From Lachnospiraceae bacterium UBA3641 (GTDB lineage: Bacteria; Bacillota; Clostridia; Lachnospirales; Lachnospiraceae), in NCBI GenBank assembly GCA_002373875.1, contig DFKQ01000005.1, positions 1-13,401 of the forward strand: a stretch of 13,401 nucleotides of DNA, in the 5' to 3' direction. This document shows positions 12,659 through 13,401 of the stretch, piece by piece (positions within the stretch are counted from its first letter, which is position 1; each line of letters starts with the position of its first letter). Made by a program: the position numbers and the translations under genes. A model generated the notes under the pieces. The model was not told the DNA's origin. It made no database searches and saw nothing but the letters and a program-made list of their open reading frames with translations.

Positions 12659-13096
12659 ATGCTTAACGTAGGAAAAATCGAAGAAGGCTTTGTACTCGAT
12701 CATATTAAGGCCGGAAAGAGCATGTCAATATACCACGATCTTAAGCTTGACAGGCTCGACTGCACGGTCGCTATCATCAAAAACGCCAAAAGCAATAAAA
12801 TGGGCAAGAAGGATATCCTGAAGGTTGAATGCGACATCGACATGCTGGACCTTGATATCCTGGGTTTTATAGACCATAACATCACGGTCAACGTGATCAA
12901 AGACGGGGAGATAGTCGAGAAGAAGGATCTCGTGCTGCCTAAAGAAATTAAAAATGTTATAAAATGCAAGAATCCCCGCTGCATAACTTCGATCGAACAG
13001 GAACTCACACATGTTTTCGTTCTAACAGATCCCGAGAAGGAGATCTACAGATGTAAATACTGTGAGGAGATGTACTCGGGCAATATGCGTAAATAA
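12659..13096 (+). CDS. pyrI: Aspartate transcarbamoylase regulatory subunit
   Basis: 145 residues, near the usual ~150. The N-terminal allosteric domain binds nucleotides (ATP, CTP); the C-terminal zinc domain contacts PyrB. Visible: the start MLNVGKIEEGFVLDHIKAGK and the zinc ligands C103 and C108 (CKNPRC) and C132 and C135 (CKYC). ATG at 12659-12661 has GGAGG 8 bases upstream. Co-transcribed with pyrB and followed directly by a strong terminator. The four zinc cysteines are complete, so a normal holoenzyme is expected. Confidence 0.96.
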   Translation: MLNVGKIEEGFVLDHIKAGKSMSIYHDLKLDRLDCTVAIIKNAKSNKMGKKDILKVECDIDMLDLDILGFIDHNITVNVIKDGEIVEKKDLVLPKEIKNVIKCKNPRCITSIEQELTHVFVLTDPEKEIYRCKYCEEMYSGNMRK

Positions 13097-13097
13097 G

Positions 13098-13140
13098 AAA
13101 AAAGTGACACATTGACTCAGAGCCAATGTGTCACTTTTTT
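13098..13140. terminator. Bidirectional intrinsic terminator between pyrI and rnpB
   Basis: An A6 run, GTGACACATTG, a 9-base loop, CAATGTGTCAC and a T6 run: a 17-bp stem counting the A/T tracts (13098-13114 with 13124-13140). It begins 2 bases after the pyrI stop codon and lies just past the 3' end of rnpB on the other strand, so it can end both transcripts. Confidence 0.95.
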
Positions 13141-13142
13141 AT

Positions 13143-13401
13143 GAGTGGAACTGTAAGCCGGGTTCTGTCTTGAACAATCATCTATCTAGGACGACCGTTA
13201 CCGATCGCCTCAAGCGACCTACCTGAAGGCACGACGGGCAGCCGTATAGCCCTCTGCTTGGTCTTGCTTCGGATGGGGTTTACATATGCCCGGTACGTTA
13301 CCGTACCGGCGGTGGTCTCTTACACCGCCATTTCACCCTTACCTGCTAAGCAGGCGGTATCATTTCTGTTGCACTATCCTTAGAGTCACCTCCACCGGAC
13401 G
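13143..13401 (-). rRNA. rnpB: RNase P RNA (rnpB), partial, 5' part beyond window; typed here as rRNA only for lack of effect, functionally an ncRNA
   Basis: This is not ribosomal RNA; it is the catalytic RNA of RNase P, which matures tRNA 5' ends. Minus-strand landmarks: GACAGAACCCGGCTTACAG at the 3' end, the GTAAACCCCATCCGAAG and CAAGACCAAG stretch of the P15 region, GGTAAGGGTGAAATGG, AAGAGACCACCGCCGG, and GTGCAACAGAAATGATA. About 259 bases of the expected 350-400 are present; the first ~100 lie past the right edge. It appears intact and ends at the shared terminator. Confidence 0.9.

Noticed and set aside
13143..13401. rnpB labelled rRNA in the feature type field
   Set aside because: The type value is a mislabel on my part: it should be read as ncRNA (RNase P RNA). 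There is no ribosomal RNA, tRNA gene or CRISPR array in the window.

Overview
The window reads as low-to-mid GC Firmicutes chromosome, most likely a Lachnospiraceae-type Clostridia. The indications are a clostridial pilB-T-C-A-D-M type IV pilus operon, a separate pyrB-pyrI aspartate transcarbamoylase pair, strong AGGAGG-type ribosome binding sites, and a bacterial RNase P RNA. This placement is an inference from gene content; no marker gene was searched.

Layout: (i) 1-6260, minus strand: a type IV pilus operon, read from the right as pilB, pilT, pilC, pilA-like prepilin, pilD and pilM (pilM runs off the left edge). It is driven by a near-consensus promoter at 6337-6366, and several inverted repeats sit between the genes. 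(ii) 6418-10800, minus strand: a bacterial PH-domain protein, then folate genes folC, folE and folP. Two foreign-looking insertions interrupt this cluster: a hicA-hicB toxin-antitoxin pair between folC and folE, and between folE and folP the internally deleted remains of an AAA-ATPase/PD-(D/E)XK nuclease-like gene. (iii) 10801-11683: a region with no long ORF. It holds two tandem ~350-base copies of what I read as a type I toxin-antitoxin locus. Each has its own promoter, a structured mRNA for an identical 28-residue membrane peptide, and a convergent antisense RNA promoter. (iv) 11684-13096, plus strand: pyrB and pyrI. (v) 13098-13140: a bidirectional terminator, followed by the 3' part of rnpB on the minus strand to the window edge.

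How the parts work together: PilB (extension ATPase), PilT (retraction ATPase), PilC (inner-membrane platform), PilD (prepilin peptidase), PilM (cytoplasmic actin-like ring) and the prepilin make up most of a pilus motor. PilB carries a tandem motif that fits the c-di-GMP-binding MshEN domain. FolE starts pterin synthesis from GTP, FolP joins pterin to p-aminobenzoate, and FolC adds glutamate. PyrB and PyrI form the allosteric aspartate transcarbamoylase of pyrimidine synthesis.

The most interesting region is the tandem small-toxin locus at 10877-11606. The two copies differ by synonymous changes in the peptide and by a compensatory base-pair change in the hairpin at the stop codon. The 5' and 3' ends of each predicted mRNA are complementary, and the antisense RNA would begin with nearly the same bases as the mRNA 5' arm. 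This suggests a folding switch controlled by antisense RNA.
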